This document shows positions 25,071 to 34,537 of a stretch of DNA of 64,000 bases, piece by piece. Position numbers and translations under genes: made by a program. The stretch lies in contig JACDAQ010000048.1 in NCBI GenBank assembly GCA_013695355.1, forward strand, positions 62,001-126,000, written 5' to 3'. How positions within the stretch are numbered: position 1 is the stretch's first letter; every line of letters begins with the position of its first letter. The notes below the pieces were generated by a model, which was not told where the DNA came from, did not search any database, and saw only the letters and a program-made list of their open reading frames with translations. This stretch comes from Candidatus Protochlamydia sp. GTDB taxonomy: Bacteria > Chlamydiota > Chlamydiia > Chlamydiales > Parachlamydiaceae.

Positions 25071-26123
25071 ATGCACTCATTAAACAAAAAATATCTGGAC
25101 TCCCTTTCTTTCAATTCGGAACAACTTACAACCTTGCGCACCATTGGAGAATATCAGGGGAAGCAAAAGCTTTTTTTCAAACAATCGCCTGAAATTTTAA
25201 AAGGGCTGCAATTGGCTGCTGTGATCGAATCCAATGAATCTTCCAACCGGTTGGAAGGGATCACAGCCCCCTATCATCGGATTGCAGAGCTGATCACCCA
25301 TAATACCGCTCCTAAAGGGCGTTCAGAGCAGGAAATTGCGGGATACCGCGATGCCCTGAATTTAATCCATCAATCGTCTGAGCACATGCCCTTCTCAATG
25401 AATGTGATCCTTCAGCTCCATGCCTGGCTTTACCGCTACCTTCCCCATACGGGAGGACAATGGAAAAAAACGGATAATGAGATCACCGAAACCCATCCCG
25501 ATGGAAAAAAACGAGTCCGCTTTATTCCTTCGACTGCATTCGAAACGCCTTTGGCCATGGAAAGCCTTGTTCATGGCTATGAAATGAGCATTCGTCAGTG
25601 GAATGTTGAGCCTCTTATTGCAATTCCAGCCGTTATTTTAGATTTTTTGTGCATCCACCCTTTTTTGGATGGCAATGGCCGCACAGCTCGCTTGCTCACC
25701 CTGCTCCTTCTTTATCGGTTTGACTATCAGGTAGGTCGCTACATTAGCCTAGAACGGATATTTGAAGAATCCAAAGAAAGTTATTATGAAACGCTGGAAA
25801 AAAGTTCTCAAAAATGGCATGAGGGAGAACATAATCTTCTGCCATGGATGACTTATTTTTGGGGAGTCATTTTGCGGGCATATAAAGATTTTGAGGCGCG
25901 GGTGGGTACTTTAGCTGATGGCAAAGGAAATAAGGCCCATCATGTGAGGATCACTATCGATAATATGACAGGTCCCTTTTCCATTTCAGATATTGAACGG
26001 GCCTGCCTTTCTGTCAGTCGGGAAACAATCCGCCTGGTATTAAGACAATTGAGGGATGAAGATTTAATAGCTTCGGAAGGCAAAGGGAGAAGCGCTAAAT
26101 GGATCAAAAAATATGTTAATTGA
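25071..26123 (+). CDS. Fic-family protein with C-terminal winged helix
   Basis: A 350-residue Fic protein; the family transfers AMP or other nucleotide parts to Ser/Thr/Tyr hydroxyls. The active-site motif HPFLDGNGRTAR starts at residue 196 with all key residues present. Near residues 57-63 SSNRLEG resembles the inhibitory S/T-xx-x-E-G helix that keeps such enzymes quiet. The C-terminal ~60 residues (GPFSISDIERACLSVSRETI...) form a winged helix-turn-helix expected to bind DNA. ATG 25071 has GGAGAG upstream. The palindrome 20 bp upstream suggests autoregulation. The stop overlaps the next gene by 11 bp. Confidence 0.88.
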   Translation: MHSLNKKYLDSLSFNSEQLTTLRTIGEYQGKQKLFFKQSPEILKGLQLAAVIESNESSNRLEGITAPYHRIAELITHNTAPKGRSEQEIAGYRDALNLIHQSSEHMPFSMNVILQLHAWLYRYLPHTGGQWKKTDNEITETHPDGKKRVRFIPSTAFETPLAMESLVHGYEMSIRQWNVEPLIAIPAVILDFLCIHPFLDGNGRTARLLTLLLLYRFDYQVGRYISLERIFEESKESYYETLEKSSQKWHEGEHNLLPWMTYFWGVILRAYKDFEARVGTLADGKGNKAHHVRITIDNMTGPFSISDIERACLSVSRETIRLVLRQLRDEDLIASEGKGRSAKWIKKYVN

Positions 26124-26739
26124 TCTAACTTCTGATCTGCATGGATTTCTACCTGAATTGCCAGGGGGAGATATTTTAATCATTTGCGGAGACCTTACAG
26201 GTCAGGATAAGCCGCATGAATACCAGCGATTCATGCTTTGGCTGGATAGTCTAACCTATAAATGCAAAATTGTAATAGCCGGAAATCATGATGGTCTGAT
26301 CGAACAGGGAAAAATTACATTTGGCAAAGGTGTCCACTATCTTTGCGATTCAGGCTTGGAATTCAATGGCTTGAAGATCTGGGGCTCTCCTTACACTCCG
26401 ACTTTTTTTAACTGGTATTTTATGCGCGATCGGGGCGAAGACATTCGAAAACATTGGGATTTGATTCCCATTGATACTGATATTTTAGTGACCCATGGCC
26501 CCCCATATGGAATTTTTGATGAGACCATTGACGGGCGTCGAGTGGGATGTGAGGATTTACAAATTGCAATTAGGGACAGAATAAAGCCTCGCATCCATTG
26601 TTTCGGCCATATCCATGAAGATGGGAATAAAAAGGCTCAAATTGAAGGCACTACCTACATCAATTGCAGTTACGTTGATGAAAGGTACCGTCCGGTGCAC
26701 GCATTTGTCCGTTTGGTCATCGATGACCCAAACTGCTAA
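26113..26739 (+). CDS. calcineurin-like metallophosphoesterase
   Basis: A 208-residue soluble phosphoesterase with the metal-binding motif series DLTSDLHG, GDLTG, GNHDG, THGPP and FGHIHE, all in order. Such enzymes hydrolyse phosphomonoesters or diesters, often nucleotides. Its ATG lies within the end of fic (11-bp overlap), so the two are translationally coupled; a role undoing or processing a Fic-derived nucleotide modification is an attractive but untested idea. The 3' end overlaps the convergent 26717 gene by 23 bp. Confidence 0.87.
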   Translation: MLIDLTSDLHGFLPELPGGDILIICGDLTGQDKPHEYQRFMLWLDSLTYKCKIVIAGNHDGLIEQGKITFGKGVHYLCDSGLEFNGLKIWGSPYTPTFFNWYFMRDRGEDIRKHWDLIPIDTDILVTHGPPYGIFDETIDGRRVGCEDLQIAIRDRIKPRIHCFGHIHEDGNKKAQIEGTTYINCSYVDERYRPVHAFVRLVIDDPNC

Positions 26740-28843
26740 CATGCTTGAATTCCAATTCTTCTAAGAAGAAAATTTCAATTAAGTAACGAATCTGTTCAAT
26801 CTTTTGATCTTTAAGATAAATAGGCCATTGATGCTGTTGAATATGACTTAAAATTAAAGGCGTTTGCTCTAAATCTGTATTTGCAATTTTTGCCAAATAA
26901 AATTGTGGTGATTTTAATAAACGTGATGCACGATAAGCCGCTCTTCCCATCACTTTAATATCATCATCCCAAGTTTCCCAACGTGGTCTTAAGTGTGCTT
27001 TAAAAGAAATCGCTGTTTTAATAGCAAGATCAAAAATTTCCTGTTTTTTAGTCAGCGAAGCAAATTTTAGAATAGCATCCAACTTTTCTTCCTGATCTTC
27101 AATTTCATTAATTGCCTTAAAAAGCATGTCTTGAAAGTCACCTATATCAGTGAGTTTGAATTGATTTTTTAATTTATACATTAATTGCCATAATGTTGCT
27201 TTTTCGACAGGATCCTCAACTTCATTATTTGCTAAACATTTAATTGTGTAAATCAATGCATCTTTTACTATAAAACTATCCATTTGCTCTGCCACAGAAA
27301 GCATCATAAAGCATTTTTCAAAAGGATCTTCACATTGGGTTGAATTAAAATTTGCCTTAAATAAAGCATTATTTTTGATTTTCAGCCACGGGTCCTGGAG
27401 AGATTGAATGGAATCTTCAAAAGATGTATAAATACTTAAATACAGCTCAGCAGCTAAGTAGGGACTGGAATGGGCTACAGTTTCATTGAATTCTTTAAAA
27501 TCAGCCCAAAAAAGATCAGATGGATCTTCACGCCGTGCTTTTAAATGATTTTCTATCAATAGCGCACAGGAAATTTTGGCAACTTTTTCAGAGATTTCAT
27601 CTAATATTTCTTGATTTTTAATGTATAAGGGTGCCTTAGCTAATTCACTAGGATTAGAAAAACCCAAATTTTCAACCACTATCTTTATTAATTCTTCATA
27701 AATTGGATCATTAATATATAGTAACGACAGCTTGATTGCTTCTTCACTGTTAAAAGATGAAAGAGTTTTAAAAATTAATTTTAATTCATAATCAATACTC
27801 TCTTTTTTTTCAAAATTTGATAATAATTTAATGACATTTTTTATTATTTCTAGCGCTTCATTTTTTTTGCCATATTGCACTTTTATATTTGCCTTACGGC
27901 ATAAAAGATCAATTTGCGATTCTCGATGCTCGTGGTTAGGATAATCGGTACAAGTTTGTAATTTTTTTAATATTCTTTCGTATGTTTCTAATCCTTTTTC
28001 TTCAGAATAGGACGTGATCTTATCTAAAACTCCATAAAGATCATTACTGAGTTCCAAATTATTCCAAGTTTTCCAAGTATCTATATTTAAATCTTTAAGT
28101 AATAAATTTTCAAAAATCTCTAAATACTTATCCAAGATTTTTTTGACTGAAAATAAATTTTTTTTATTAGGTTTTAAAATTTTATTATAAAAAAAAGTTC
28201 GGTTTATCTTTTTTGGATCATTATCGATTAATTCGATCGCCTCTGCGGTATTAATAGAAGATAAGACTTTTACTAACTTTCTAAATAAAAGTTCATCATG
28301 ACCAGTTAATTCTCCTTCAAATATTTCATTTTCTTTCTTGTAGAATGCCACAGCTTGGTTGTAAGTATGAACATAATCTTTAGAATCCATCTTAATTTGC
28401 TTTATTGCTAGAGACTTAAATAGGTTAATCTTAACAAAAAAGGTATAAAGGTTTAGCTCATCATATTCATCATCATCAGTATGCATAATCATTTTTCGTA
28501 CAATTTTGGCTTGTATTAGCCGGTTACTCAAAATGGGATCGTTTTGAATTAATAGAGAATTTTTTTTACTTGTTTTAACAATTGAACAAATCACCTGATC
28601 AGAGAAAATTTGGCGATAAATCTCCTGAACATTTAAAAAGCTTATTTGATCGCGTGAAATACTTTTATTTACTGAATGACAGGTTTTGGCCAAAGAAAGA
28701 AAATTATTTTTTTCTAAATTATCCGCTAAAATTTTTAAAAGAGAAGGAATAAATTCAATCGCTTGAATTTTTTTTTCATTTGCGTCAAATTTATTTAAGA
28801 GCATTTGATTGGCGGGTAAATTAGACTCTAATGAACGTATCAC
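26717..28843 (-). CDS. large helical-repeat protein with possible N-terminal F-box
   Basis: A 708-residue protein starting with GTG at 28843, chosen because GGAG stands 8 bp upstream. Residues ~30-65 (FIPSLLKILADNL... LSLAKTCHSVNK) look like a degenerate F-box (leucine-rich helices followed by C-x-x-V-N). The rest is TPR/SEL-like alpha-solenoid, e.g. LCRKANIKVQYGKKNEALEI and KVLSSINTAEAIELIDNDP-type repeats. No signal peptide or catalytic motif. Amoeba symbionts often carry F-box proteins thought to recruit host ubiquitin ligase; that is the inference here. Confidence 0.55.
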   Translation of the reverse strand: MIRSLESNLPANQMLLNKFDANEKKIQAIEFIPSLLKILADNLEKNNFLSLAKTCHSVNKSISRDQISFLNVQEIYRQIFSDQVICSIVKTSKKNSLLIQNDPILSNRLIQAKIVRKMIMHTDDDEYDELNLYTFFVKINLFKSLAIKQIKMDSKDYVHTYNQAVAFYKKENEIFEGELTGHDELLFRKLVKVLSSINTAEAIELIDNDPKKINRTFFYNKILKPNKKNLFSVKKILDKYLEIFENLLLKDLNIDTWKTWNNLELSNDLYGVLDKITSYSEEKGLETYERILKKLQTCTDYPNHEHRESQIDLLCRKANIKVQYGKKNEALEIIKNVIKLLSNFEKKESIDYELKLIFKTLSSFNSEEAIKLSLLYINDPIYEELIKIVVENLGFSNPSELAKAPLYIKNQEILDEISEKVAKISCALLIENHLKARREDPSDLFWADFKEFNETVAHSSPYLAAELYLSIYTSFEDSIQSLQDPWLKIKNNALFKANFNSTQCEDPFEKCFMMLSVAEQMDSFIVKDALIYTIKCLANNEVEDPVEKATLWQLMYKLKNQFKLTDIGDFQDMLFKAINEIEDQEEKLDAILKFASLTKKQEIFDLAIKTAISFKAHLRPRWETWDDDIKVMGRAAYRASRLLKSPQFYLAKIANTDLEQTPLILSHIQQHQWPIYLKDQKIEQIRYLIEIFFLEELEFKHVSSLGHR

Positions 28844-29088
28844 AAAAAAAACTCCAAAATATTTATGTTATTATTTATAATAATACAATTCATTGTTTAT
28901 TTATATGTTTTATTTTTTTCCTTAAAAAATTATTTGGTTTTACTGCCTCTATAATAGGATACCGAATTAATCACTCATACCACTTACAAAATACGGCAAA
29001 AACTGGTTATCCTTTTTATTAAAAAAGTTGGTGAATATAAACGTATCTTTTTTTTTCAAAAATGTTTTTTCGAAAAAAATAAATATTT
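28844..29088. other. AT-rich divergent intergenic region
   Basis: Between the divergently transcribed 26717 and 29190 genes. Open frames here are fortuitous in AT-rich DNA. The right-hand part (29089 onward) carries phased A-tracts and a promoter candidate. Confidence 0.4.
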
Positions 29089-29163
29089 AAAAAAAATCTC
29101 AAAAAAAAATCTCAAAAAAAAATTTAAAGAATAAATTAATGCTTTAATAAAATTCGCTATACT
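29089..29163 (+). promoter_or_regulatory. phased A-tracts plus promoter for the 29190 gene
   Basis: Three A8-A9 tracts separated by TCTC repeat with a ~13-bp period (29089-29122), likely bending DNA and acting as an UP element. They are followed by a weak -35 TTAATG (29136-29141), a 16-bp spacer and a -10 TATACT (29158-29163). Confidence 0.45.
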
Positions 29164-29189
29164 TAAAAAGCATTTTCTAGTTATGTTAT

Positions 29190-32100
29190 TTGTTTTTTAT
29201 TAAACACATTACCTATTTTACCAGGAATATTACTATTAACAATATTAATTCTACTTATGGTCCGACTCCTATTTTCTATTCTTCATCGGAAGATGAAATA
29301 CATAATGAAGCTTTAATCAACGATGGGATCAGTTCCCAGCATGAAACGGACAATTGTGAGGTCTTTTCAACTGGTACAGAAGTTTGTGAAAAAAAGTTAA
29401 CCTTGAGCAAAGAACAAGTTGATGAATTGATCTCTCAAGTTGTACAGGAAAAAACACTGCAATCACAACAAGTTTTTGATAACTTCGAAAAGCTTTCCCT
29501 AGAGGAAGCGAAAACATTAATTCATGAAACCATAAAAAATAGAATCGTTAATTATTTATCTCCTTTTAACATTGTATTTGTTGATATGATAAAAGTTGTA
29601 CAGCAACTGAACCGTGATCCAACTATCCGATCATTTATAGGGAAATTGATGGTGAACATCAACAGTACAGCTGTAACAGAAGAAATACAAGGATCAGAAG
29701 TTTTACATGAAATGGCTGTTGAGCTCCATCTTCTTTTTAGATGCTTCAGGGAGTATTCTTGTCTAATTGAAGGAAAAACAGCTCCTAAGGCCAAGAAAAG
29801 AAATATCCTTGAAGCCCTTGAAATCTATCTAAGGGTAGTGAATCTTTATGTGCGGATTGAGAGTTTAGTGCTCAATACAGGAACTTACGAAACAAAGAAT
29901 TTATGCAGAAATCTCAAAAAATATTGCGATGTTCTGTACTATGCTTGTCATAATGAAGACATACTCAAAATATGTTCAAAATCTCTTTCTCCCGATATGG
30001 ATGTAGTCACAAGCGTATTAAAACATCCTCCTAGCCTATCACATATGAATCTCTATTTAGATTCTCTTGATAATTGCCTCTTTTCGCTAGTTCAATTTCA
30101 ATTAAAAATAAAAAGCAGTTATCATGATCCCCTGACACAAGCAATCCATCAGATCAGAAAAATTCAAAATGTAACTGCTGGAAAACCTTTAAATGAATTA
30201 ATAGAATCAATTCTCGGATTCCAGGCTGACTTGAATGTCGCTTTAAAAGAATATCTTGGTGCCATTCAAAAAATCGTTATTATTTCGAAATCTAATAAAA
30301 ATAATCAGCCACTTAAAGCCTGCTTTGAAAATCTCCTTGAGAATGCACCTATGTCCTGGTCTACGTATGATAAGATGATTCCTTTGATAGTGAATATCAT
30401 GGTTACATGGCAACCATTTAACGAGAGCCAAGAATGCATGCTAATGAAACTTGAAAAGCAAGTGCAGGCGGCTAACCAGAAAATTAAAAAGTCGATTGAA
30501 CAAATTAATAGAAACCAAAAAAATAAAACAAAATCGAATAATTCCCGGACTGAGTTTCGCATTTTGCTATCATCTATTGAAAAACTTACTTCAATTGAAT
30601 TATTCCAAAAAAATCTTAATGCGCTTGTTGTGGAAAGCGGTCGTATCCCTATGCTGACCATGCAAGAAATGTTTGTTTTCTTTTCTAAAATTAATATTAA
30701 AGTCGATGAAGCTAAGAATTTTCAACAATCAGTATTAACACTCAATCCATATTTAAAAATCAATTTCCCTTGCTCGTCATTTTCTCCACTCGACCTTTTA
30801 ATTTTTCAAATTTTCCAATGCTATGACTCGAATAAGACAGAAAGAGATGCCTTTAATGACCAAATCAAAGAACTAGCACTTAAATTATTACCACAGCTCA
30901 TTCAACAATTAACTTCTTTTAATTCAATTTTTATTAAAAATCCTGAAGCTAATATCAGCAATCTTCGAGAAATCACTTATTATAGTTTAGAAGCCATCAT
31001 TCAAAATTTAAAAAGAGTTATAAATCAAGAAACGAACCCAGAAAATACGTTGAAAAAACATGCGTTAAAACTAAGCAAAGACGCGTTGGTGAATTTATTG
31101 GTTGGATGCGAAGATTACCAAATTTTTCTTCATTTTTTGACTTCTTTCTTACTCTGTCCCATGAGTACTAAGCATGAAATTTCCTTGTGTGATTTACCTT
31201 TGATTCAGCAGCAAATGGAGATAATAGGCTGCAGCGCGCATCAGATGAATATCCTCCAAAATTTAATCAATTTAGAGAATGTAATAAAAGAAAGGGAGAT
31301 ATTGGCTCCCCCCGAAAAAAAAATATTTTGGAAGCTCAATCTTAAGCATGTAACTTTGGCAAAGCTTGAGATAAAAAAGAGACAGGATATTCTCGACAAG
31401 TGCAATGAAAATCTGCAGATATGTCTCAATCATGAAGAGGCACTTGATGCTTTGCATCATTGTGCCGAAAAATTGAAGTTTTTAAAAAAGAGCTATGCAG
31501 CATGGTCTTCTCAAATCATGACCTTGTCTAATTTAGCTATTGAAGAAATGAACAAGGAAGTATCTAACCCGGAACTCTATAATCCTCTTTTCGTCATCTC
31601 TACCTGGGACTGTTGGGTAAATTATTTAAAAGGAACGATTGAAGAAATAGTATCCCTTAATGCACCGCAAAAATTATACTCTACAAAATTGAATCGAAAG
31701 ACAATTTCAGTTTCAATACTAGAAGACTCTAGTTCGGACTCTGAGGAGGCTTCAATTGATATTATCCCGTCTAACCTTCCACAAGAAACGTATCAATTGT
31801 CTTCATATGAAAGGAGATATTCAATTCTTGCCGACCTTAAAAAAATGCTTCCTCCAATATTAAACGAATTAGAACCAATTGAATCTTTAATTTTCCGTTC
31901 AAAAAAAAGAAATGAACTCATTCAAAATAGCTTTTACTATCTGGCTTTAATAGAGGAAGCAAAAGGATGGAATACCTCTACAAATGTGCATGAAGCACTT
32001 TTGAAGAGAGAGCAGATAGATCATGTACTGCTTTTAGAGGCAACAGAAAAGATTGCGCTTATCTCTTTGCGTATAGGCACAAAAGAATCTCCTAATCTTC

Positions 32101-33161
32101 ATATTTTCAATTCCAATCATCAAAATCGCTCCCTAATGTACACACATAACGGAGAATTATTAACTGCACTTATTTTATCTGCAAATAAGCAATGGTATGA
32201 AAAGCAGGAACTTGAACCATGGATCAAAAACCAGGATATTTTACTCAAAAAAAGTTATTGGTTTAAAGAAGATCAACCGTTGATCTCTGGTGTTTACCAG
32301 ATCGACACCTGCTGCGAAAAAATTTGGCATGATTTAATAGTTGCAGCTAGGCTTCACAAAGATGAAAACAACTCTGAAAGGACGGGGAAATTTCTGAATT
32401 GGAGCGTTTGTATTCAAAAGCTGAAAATCAACCAAGAGCCAAACCTTCCTGTAATGCCTATCCAAGAAATAGATTTATTTATGCCGGAAATCATTACAAT
32501 GGCGAATCTTTTGCAATTTGACCCTCAATGCCATGAATATGTCCAAGAATCTATTGTAGCCCTCAAATCAATATTACAATTTAATCAAATCCTTTTCGCT
32601 TACAATAATATAAATCAGATGCCTCTATTTTTTGCGGCCCGTTCAGCAGAAATTCAGGTAGGCCTTATTTCTTTATCCTTAATACTTTCTCTAAGCACCT
32701 TTAAAAGCGCATTTGATCAACCTCATCCCCTACTTTTGGACGATGAGGGTAAAAATCTAGGACGCCCCTTTTTTCATACTCATCGAATTGATAAACTCTG
32801 GAATGCATTAAAATTGCATTGCTCTCAAAACATGTGCAGCGAAACTATTAAGAAACTAGATAAATTCCTTCCTCTATTTGTCGGGGACCCACGTTACCCC
32901 TACCCTAATAAGACAGCTATCGCAAAACACCAGATCACTTTATACGAAAAGGTTTATCTATATCAAAAATTTGAGCAGAGAAGTTGGTTTAGTGAAGGCG
33001 ATAAAAAGTTATTATCCAAACATACTGGAAAAAAAGGTCACTGGCAGACAAATCAAATCAAAGAAATTTTAAAAGAAGAAATCGGGGTCGCTTTAGAGGA
33101 ACAAAAAAATAGGACTTTATTTGCGCTTCACTTAGCTAAAGTTATTCTGGCGATTAAATAA
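29190..33161 (+). CDS. very large hypothetical protein (about 1320 aa), non-ATG start
   Basis: A single open frame of more than 1300 codons with no recognisable domain. It is alpha-helical, Leu/Lys/Glu-rich, with a polar Ser/Thr/Asn-rich first 50 residues typical of secreted chlamydial proteins (YGPTPIFYSSSEDE) and an acidic-serine patch (EDSSSDSEEA) about residue 850. There is no in-frame ATG in the first 120 codons. TTG 29190 has no ribosome site; ATT 29235 has AGGA 8 bp before it and is the better-placed start. The hydrophobic tail SLSLILSLSTF and flanking helices near residue 1165 are not a clear membrane anchor. Monocistronic, ended by a hairpin at 33217. Confidence 0.6.
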   Translation: MFFIKHITYFTRNITINNINSTYGPTPIFYSSSEDEIHNEALINDGISSQHETDNCEVFSTGTEVCEKKLTLSKEQVDELISQVVQEKTLQSQQVFDNFEKLSLEEAKTLIHETIKNRIVNYLSPFNIVFVDMIKVVQQLNRDPTIRSFIGKLMVNINSTAVTEEIQGSEVLHEMAVELHLLFRCFREYSCLIEGKTAPKAKKRNILEALEIYLRVVNLYVRIESLVLNTGTYETKNLCRNLKKYCDVLYYACHNEDILKICSKSLSPDMDVVTSVLKHPPSLSHMNLYLDSLDNCLFSLVQFQLKIKSSYHDPLTQAIHQIRKIQNVTAGKPLNELIESILGFQADLNVALKEYLGAIQKIVIISKSNKNNQPLKACFENLLENAPMSWSTYDKMIPLIVNIMVTWQPFNESQECMLMKLEKQVQAANQKIKKSIEQINRNQKNKTKSNNSRTEFRILLSSIEKLTSIELFQKNLNALVVESGRIPMLTMQEMFVFFSKINIKVDEAKNFQQSVLTLNPYLKINFPCSSFSPLDLLIFQIFQCYDSNKTERDAFNDQIKELALKLLPQLIQQLTSFNSIFIKNPEANISNLREITYYSLEAIIQNLKRVINQETNPENTLKKHALKLSKDALVNLLVGCEDYQIFLHFLTSFLLCPMSTKHEISLCDLPLIQQQMEIIGCSAHQMNILQNLINLENVIKEREILAPPEKKIFWKLNLKHVTLAKLEIKKRQDILDKCNENLQICLNHEEALDALHHCAEKLKFLKKSYAAWSSQIMTLSNLAIEEMNKEVSNPELYNPLFVISTWDCWVNYLKGTIEEIVSLNAPQKLYSTKLNRKTISVSILEDSSSDSEEASIDIIPSNLPQETYQLSSYERRYSILADLKKMLPPILNELEPIESLIFRSKKRNELIQNSFYYLALIEEAKGWNTSTNVHEALLKREQIDHVLLLEATEKIALISLRIGTKESPNLHIFNSNHQNRSLMYTHNGELLTALILSANKQWYEKQELEPWIKNQDILLKKSYWFKEDQPLISGVYQIDTCCEKIWHDLIVAARLHKDENNSERTGKFLNWSVCIQKLKINQEPNLPVMPIQEIDLFMPEIITMANLLQFDPQCHEYVQESIVALKSILQFNQILFAYNNINQMPLFFAARSAEIQVGLISLSLILSLSTFKSAFDQPHPLLLDDEGKNLGRPFFHTHRIDKLWNALKLHCSQNMCSETIKKLDKFLPLFVGDPRYPYPNKTAIAKHQITLYEKVYLYQKFEQRSWFSEGDKKLLSKHTGKKGHWQTNQIKEILKEEIGVALEEQKNRTLFALHLAKVILAIK

Positions 33162-33216
33162 AGGGATGGATTAACAAATTCTTAATCGCTGAAATTCTTA
33201 TCGCTTTAAATATGTT

Positions 33217-33238
33217 ACCCAGGCCTCTCGGCCTGGGT
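33217..33238 (+). terminator. rho-independent terminator of the 29190 gene
   Basis: ACCCAGGC (33217-33224) pairs with GCCTGGGT (33231-33238) around a 6-nt loop and is followed by TTATT. It lies 56 bp after the stop codon. Confidence 0.7.
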
Positions 33239-33295
33239 TTATTCGTTTGAGGTCGAAAGTTAGGCATTCCCACATTCGTCCCCCACAAAAATTCT

Positions 33296-33321
33296 GAATA
33301 CAGTTATTGTAAACAGTATTC
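33296..33321 (-). terminator. possible terminator of the 33335 gene
   Basis: On the minus strand GAATAC pairs with GTATTC (33296-33301 with 33316-33321) and is followed by AGAATTTTTG. It starts 14 bp after the stop codon of the small exported protein. Confidence 0.45.
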
Positions 33322-33334
33322 TGTTTAAAACAAA

Positions 33335-33562
33335 TTATTTGGTTTTAAGTTTTTCAAGACCATCATTGTATTTTTCTTTGGCATTTTCTTTTGTACTTTC
33401 ATACTTTTCCTGCCCTTTATTCTTGGCATCTTTATAACCTTCGCTTACTTTATCCACAGTCTTATCCAACTTTTCTCCGACTGTTTTAGCATAAGCACTT
33501 GTAGTAATAGTCAAAGCACAAATGATTCCACAAAATACAGCAAAAAAATTTATTTTTTTCAT
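33335..33562 (-). CDS. small exported helical protein (75 aa)
   Basis: MKKINFFAVFCGIICALTITTSAYA is a clear Sec signal peptide (cleavage expected after AYA). The mature ~50 residues are a charged amphipathic helix with an 11-residue-like periodicity (KLDKTVDKVSEGYKDAKNKG, then EKYESTKENAKEKYNDG), resembling LEA or apolipoprotein-like stress proteins. It would be periplasmic. No partner gene nearby; its own terminator follows. Confidence 0.65.
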   Translation of the reverse strand: MKKINFFAVFCGIICALTITTSAYAKTVGEKLDKTVDKVSEGYKDAKNKGQEKYESTKENAKEKYNDGLEKLKTK

Positions 33563-34090
33563 GACTTTATCCTGGTAAAGTTTTTTTTGTAATCATTTTA
33601 AAATTAAGTTTTTTATTGAATGATTACAAAAATAATATAAACCCTCTGAAATAGATTTACAAGGCTTTCATAATAATCTAAACAATTCAATTTTTCGGCT
33701 TTTGACTGGATTATGACCTCTACCTCACCTGCGTTATTTATATGATGTGTGAAATGTCTTACCAAAAGTAGTGAATTTAACTACCTAAACAGACATGGAG
33801 GAAGTTTGAAAATTATAATTAGGATAACTTTGGATGCTTGTCAAGATTTAAAGATGGCAGAGAGGGCACAAAATTTGCTCATTAGTTTGCCAATTAATGA
33901 GGCACTGTCAGTATAATGAAAATGCCTTTTTTCTAATTTGAGGGTAAAGTTGAACATCACTAAATTTAATTTTTATCCGTTATGAACGACGAGAATGATT
34001 GCTTTATGAATTTTTTTGTTGACACTCACGCTACGTTATTCCTTAATATGCATGCATTCTTTACATCAAAAGAAAATTTATGGGAATAAG
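33563..34090. other. intergenic region between divergent genes
   Basis: A 528-bp space containing the promoter candidate at 33887-33917. No gene or RNA recognised elsewhere in it. Confidence 0.4.
33887..33917 (+). promoter_or_regulatory. candidate MerR-type promoter with 19-bp spacer
   Basis: TTGCCA (33887-33892) and TATAAT (33912-33917) are 19 bp apart, the long spacing typical of promoters activated by MerR-family regulators. A small dyad TGCC-N9-GGCA overlaps the -35 side. It lies 174 bp before the MerR-like gene. Confidence 0.4.
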
Positions 34091-34537
34091 ATGGCATATA
34101 CAGTTGCAAAATTAGCAAAAATTTCAGGTGTCAGCGTCCGAACACTCCATTGGTACGATAAGATAGGGCTGTTAAAGCCTGCTTACTATGGTGCAAATGG
34201 ATATAGATATTACGAAGCAGAGCAACTGCTTGTTTTACAGCAGATATTCTTATTTAGGGAGCTTGGATTCGAGCTTAAGCAAATTGAAGCACTTCTTAAA
34301 AAAAACAATCTTGATCTAGTAAGGGTTTTGAGTAATCATCGGAAGTTTTTAGAGAGTAATTTGGAAAAAACCAAAAATTTGATCAAAACAATTGACAAGA
34401 TAATCCAACATTTAAAAGGAACAAAAAAAATGCATGATTTTGAATTACATCTTAACTATAAAAATAAACAGCAGAATGACTATCACAAATATCTGATCAA
34501 TCGCTTTAGAGTGCAAGCAAAAAATTCTATTGAATAG
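34091..34537 (+). CDS. MerR-family transcriptional regulator, C-terminally short
   Basis: The 149-residue protein begins with the MerR winged helix (YTVAKLAKISGVSVRTLHWYDKIGLLKP, then NGYRYYE) and the dimerisation helix (LEKTKNLIKTIDKIIQHLKG). The helix-turn-helix and linker match the TipA/Mta branch, whose members end in a ~100-residue drug-binding TipAS domain. Here only ~35 residues follow the coiled coil, so the effector domain is missing. ATG 34091 has GGGA upstream. It would bend promoter DNA with 19-bp spacing such as the one at 33887. Confidence 0.82.
   Translation: MAYTVAKLAKISGVSVRTLHWYDKIGLLKPAYYGANGYRYYEAEQLLVLQQIFLFRELGFELKQIEALLKKNNLDLVRVLSNHRKFLESNLEKTKNLIKTIDKIIQHLKGTKKMHDFELHLNYKNKQQNDYHKYLINRFRVQAKNSIE

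Noticed and set aside
29183-29209. ATG 29183 as start of the large gene
   Set aside because: Its frame stops after six codons (TAA); it would need a base insertion, and the resulting frame is not the long one.
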